DNA from: Actinoallomurus purpureus
GTDB lineage: Bacteria; Actinomycetota; Actinomycetes; Streptosporangiales; Streptosporangiaceae
DNA: 64,000 bases
NCBI RefSeq assembly: GCF_024055795.1
Contig: NZ_JAMXMY010000001.1
Coordinates: forward strand, 620,001-684,000
Reading direction: 5' to 3'
Below are positions 61,293-64,000 of the stretch, piece after piece. The position numbers and the translations under genes are program-made. Position 1 is the stretch's first letter; the number at the start of each line of letters is the position of its first letter. Below the pieces are notes generated by a model. The model made no database searches. It was given only the letters and a program-made list of their open reading frames with translations, and had not been told where the DNA came from.

Positions 61293-62603
61293 TCAGCGGC
61301 CGGGCGCTCCGGCCGGTGACTCGCGCGACGCGTGACCGGCCCGTTCGCGCAGGCGGTCCATCTCACGCCATTCCGGCCGCAGTCCGGTCAGGTTCGTCGT
61401 GAGGAAGTACGCGGTGCCGCCGGCCAGCAGTACGGGCACCAGCCCGCACGCCGCCACCGCCGCCCCCGCGATCAGGCCGCCGAGAGGGATGCCCGCCCAG
61501 GCCAGTGAATCGCCCAGTGCCCTGACCCGGCCGAGAAGCCGGCGCGGGATTCGTTCGAAGGAGATCGCTCCCAGGATCGGGTTCAGGAAGCCCGCGCCGA
61601 ACCCGCCGGTGGCGAACACCGCGAGAATCGCCCACATCGGTGCGTGGGAGGCGAGGATCAGGAATGGTGGTGCGCCGGCGATCAGGAACGCGGTGAAGAA
61701 GACCAGACGCCGGCGCATCCGGTGTGCGATCGCGGCGGCGACCAGGCTCCCGAGAAGCGCCGCCCCACCGTGGGCGCCGCTGTTCAGACCGATCGCGGCG
61801 GCTCCGTTGCCGGAGTCCTTGGCCCACACGGGCATGAGCACCGTGGTGAACGCCGCATCCAGCAGGTTGGTGATCCCCACCATGACGCTGATGGCGAGCA
61901 GCAGCGGCTCGCCGCGCAGGAAAGCGAATCCCTCACCGAAACGCCGCCAGTACCCCGGCTCCGTCTCCGCGTCGGCGGATCGGGCCTGTTCCGCCGCGTG
62001 TCCCACGCCGCGCGGCAGTACCAGGGCGGTGATCGCCGATCCGAGCGCGAAGCAGCCGGCGTTGAGCACGAGCCCGGTCAGCGGACCCAGCAGCGCCACC
62101 AGGGCACCTCCGGCCGCTGGGCCGAGCGTGGAGGCGAGCCGCGCGGTCGCTCCGGCCAGGCCCGTGGCCTTCTCCATCGGTATGCGGCTGCGCTCGGCCG
62201 CCGCCGGGACCATGATCTCCTTGGCCAGGTCGCCGGGGCCGCGTGCCGCGCCGATCAGCGCGACCAGGGCCAGCAGCACCGGAAAGGTGAGCCGGCCCCA
62301 GGAGTGGAGCAGGGGAATCGCGGCGGCGGCGCTCGCGCTGGCCAGGTCGGTGCTCCAGGAGACGACCCGCGGGCCCGCCCGGTCCACCAGCGGCCCGGTC
62401 AACGCCTTGACCAGCACGTACGGGGCCATCTCGCAGAACGACACCAACCCGGTCCGCGTGGCGCTACCGGTCGTGACGAGCACGAACCACGGTAGTGCGA
62501 TGGCCGATACCCGGGTGCCGGTCAACGACACCGCCATCGCCGCGAGCAGCCCACCCAGCGGCCGCAACGGCCGCTTTCCCGATACGCCGTCGGCGCCCGT
62601 CAC
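61293..62603 (-). CDS. MFS transporter (macrolide-efflux-like)
   Basis: 436 residues with 12 TM helices. Residues PLRPLGGLLAAMAVSLTGTRVSAIALPWFVL and GLVSFCEMAPYVLVKALTGPLVDRAGPR (in part) match the MFS_3/MefA-type group. The central loop carries EQARSADAETEPGYWRRFGEGFAFLR, typical of it. Likely a drug exporter. The C-terminal tail is hydrophilic (RERAGHASRES). The 62604-62968 region upstream of it (365 bp) holds no gene I can support. Confidence 0.87.
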   Translation of the reverse strand: MTGADGVSGKRPLRPLGGLLAAMAVSLTGTRVSAIALPWFVLVTTGSATRTGLVSFCEMAPYVLVKALTGPLVDRAGPRVVSWSTDLASASAAAAIPLLHSWGRLTFPVLLALVALIGAARGPGDLAKEIMVPAAAERSRIPMEKATGLAGATARLASTLGPAAGGALVALLGPLTGLVLNAGCFALGSAITALVLPRGVGHAAEQARSADAETEPGYWRRFGEGFAFLRGEPLLLAISVMVGITNLLDAAFTTVLMPVWAKDSGNGAAAIGLNSGAHGGAALLGSLVAAAIAHRMRRRLVFFTAFLIAGAPPFLILASHAPMWAILAVFATGGFGAGFLNPILGAISFERIPRRLLGRVRALGDSLAWAGIPLGGLIAGAAVAACGLVPVLLAGGTAYFLTTNLTGLRPEWREMDRLRERAGHASRESPAGAPGR

Positions 62604-62968
62604 GATCTCCCCGTCGCCGCCGCTTCAGTCTTGGTGATCACCGTAGATCACTGCGGCAATGTCCCTCAATTGACCGGTTCCTGAACAAGGTGGCAGGGGA
62701 TCGGCCGTCGACCAGGCAGATCGGCGAGGGTCTGCGAAGTCCGCCGGAGATCCGCCGGGACCAAGGGGCCACGGCCAGGAGCGCCCAGGCGTTGCCCTTG
62801 GCCCTCCACTCGGGTCCGTGCGACCAAGTGAAAAGTAGCTCTGCATAGTCGCGGTTACTGTGGGTCGTCGGTTGCGCCCAGCAGGTCGGCCACAGCTCGC
62901 ATTAGGGGTCCAGCCAAGGTGCGTGCAAAAGGGGCCATGACGTGATCTTGGAGCGGTGACACACCAGT

Positions 62969-63354
62969 TCACGGCCGTTCTTGGGCCTGTAGTCGGTCGC
63001 GCTGGTCGCGGGTGAGAGGCTGGAGCACGCGGGCCGGGCGAGGGCGGGGGATCTCTTCGGTTTGGAGGACGCCGAAGTCGGCGTTGGCCTGGGCGACGGC
63101 TTCGGGGTATGCCTGGCGCTTCTCGTGTTCGGCGAGCGCCCGGTAGATGCTGGCGAGGCCCCGTTCTGACCCTTGCGCTTGCCGGTGGGAATGATCAGAT
63201 CGGGGCGGATCTGCTCGACGGACTCGCCGTTCGCGCGGCGCCGCAGCACGGTGTAGAGCATGTCGTCAGTGATGACGGATGGTCGGCCGCCGTGCTTGCC
63301 CTTGCGGGCGGCGGCGTCGAGTCCTTCGAGGGTGGCTTCGCGGATGTTCTCGCT
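62969..63354 (-). pseudogene. Serine recombinase, C-terminal part, frameshifted
   Basis: The frame SENIREATLEGLDAAARKGKHGG then RPSVITDDMLYTVLRRRANGES and QIRPDLIIPTGKRKGQ is the HTH and tail of a Tn-type resolvase. An indel near 63165 shifts the frame, after which LASIYRALAEHEKRQAYPEA and PLTRDQRDRLQAQERP complete the family-typical end at 62969. The catalytic N-terminus is replaced at 63355 by the 3' end of the TPR gene. Confidence 0.7.
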
Positions 63355-64000
63355 TCAGCGTTCCTGTGGGGGCGAAACATGGACGCCGAGGGCAAGATCG
63401 GCGTGTGTTCGGGCGTCGGCGGACCAGTGGGGGGCGTTCCACTGGTCGGCGATGGCGGCGGCCTGGGCGAAGTGGGCGGCGGCCTCGTCGTCGCGGCCGA
63501 GGAGGAGGGCGAGTTCGGCGAGCGTGTGGGCGACCGGACGCAGGGCCAGCGACAGGCTCTCCGTGCCGGCCGGGGGACCGTCGCGGTGGGGGAGCAGGTC
63601 CGCGTAGATCTCCGCGGCGGCGTCGCGGTCGTTCAGTGCGACGATCGCCATCGCGCGCAGGCTAGTCAGGAAGGTGAAGAAGAAGTCGGGCCGGATCGGG
63701 CTCGGTGACGTGCGGGCCCGGCGTGCCTCGTCGCTGCGGCCGGCGGCGTGGAGGGCGAGCGCGAGCAGGTCGGCGACCATCGGGCCGAGCGCCTCGTGGA
63801 GAGCGCGCACGTCGTCCAGGTGGTCGCCGAGCGTGCCGTCGTTCAGCCAGATCGCCGCCAGCGCGAGGCGGAGGAAGCCAGCGTGCACCGATCCGGCGCG
63901 TTCCATGTGTGCGGTGGCCTCGGTGTAGAGGCGCTGGGCGTCGGTGAACCGGCCCTCGATGAGCACCAGGGTCGCCAGCGCGATCTCGGTGGCGCTGATC
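63355..64000 (-). CDS. TPR-containing AfsR/LuxR-type ATPase regulator, C-terminal part (runs off edge)
   Basis: Open to the right edge; about 215 residues are visible. They form Ala/Leu-rich helical pairs of TPR type (EGRFTDAQRLYTEATAHME, LLALALHAAGRSDEARRAR, LALRPVAHTLAELALLLGRDDEAAAHFAQA), like the C-terminal region of BTAD/AfsR- or LuxR-family regulators. The stop TGA (63355-63357) comes from the junction with a recombinase fragment, and the last residues (GVHVSPPQER) are not TPR-like. The 3' end was probably cut by that insertion. The start lies outside the window. Confidence 0.6.
   Translation of the reverse strand, partial: ISATEIALATLVLIEGRFTDAQRLYTEATAHMERAGSVHAGFLRLALAAIWLNDGTLGDHLDDVRALHEALGPMVADLLALALHAAGRSDEARRARTSPSPIRPDFFFTFLTSLRAMAIVALNDRDAAAEIYADLLPHRDGPPAGTESLSLALRPVAHTLAELALLLGRDDEAAAHFAQAAAIADQWNAPHWSADARTHADLALGVHVSPPQER

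Overview
The window is very GC-rich DNA with GTG/TTG starts, GGAGG-type ribosome binding sites and many paired regulators. The gene families (CU044_5270, DUF5937-ArsR, DUF4132, DrrA/DrrB ABC pairs, AfsR/BTAD-like TPR protein, permease-type ABC exporters with LuxR-type two-component partners) point to a large-genome filamentous actinomycete (Streptosporangiales/Thermomonosporaceae/Streptomyces-like). I cannot name the genus from sequence alone. No rRNA, tRNA or CRISPR array was seen.

Layout. 0.1-6.7 kb: an MFS exporter, an 880-aa protein with a degenerate AAA+ domain, an EamA exporter, an intact DrrB-type permease, and two ABC ATPase genes that face each other and have both lost their 5' parts. 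6.8-11.4 kb: an orphan protein, relics of a monooxygenase, two transposases and sdaA, a TetR regulator with paired operators, a DUF1801 protein and an ICL/PEP-mutase family enzyme. 11.5-16.8 kb: an FtsX-type ABC exporter (with a 29-codon ORF coupled between ATPase and permease) divergent from a LuxR-type two-component system. 16.8-19.8 kb: a complete IS630-type element with 30-bp perfect inverted repeats, a broken transposase and a passenger gene; its end supplies the stop codon of a secreted alpha/beta hydrolase, beyond which lies a second IS right end. 20-25.6 kb: an S1-domain protein and a mosaic of Tn3-type ends, a decapitated tnpA, a zinc-ribbon protein, a methyltransferase, a res-like dyad, a resolvase and an amidase.

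25.7-31 kb: divergent regulator/enzyme pairs and an M20 peptidase. 31-40.3 kb: the best-organised metabolic block. A seven-gene minus-strand operon livG-livF-livK-livH-livM, 3-hydroxybutyrate dehydrogenase and a PucR-type regulator faces scoA-scoB (3-oxoacid CoA-transferase). Together they would import a small acid, oxidise 3-hydroxybutyrate to acetoacetate and activate it to acetoacetyl-CoA. 40.4-43.5 kb: a DUF4132 protein with a 140-aa partner. 43.5-55.3 kb: relics (WYL, LysR, recombinase, IS3, both ends of DHA2-type MFS genes, a frameshifted Tn3 transposase) interleaved with intact divergent regulator/enzyme or regulator/pump pairs and an unusual serine/tyrosine recombinase chimera. 55.5-64 kb: an HTH-DUF4180-hydrolase operon, a MarR/SnoaL pair, a recombinase without a catalytic domain, an ECF sigma factor with a CU044_5270 protein, an MFS exporter, another recombinase relic, and a TPR protein running off the right edge.

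The dominant theme is an accessory, rearranged chromosomal region in which small regulator-target modules persist among mobile-element debris.
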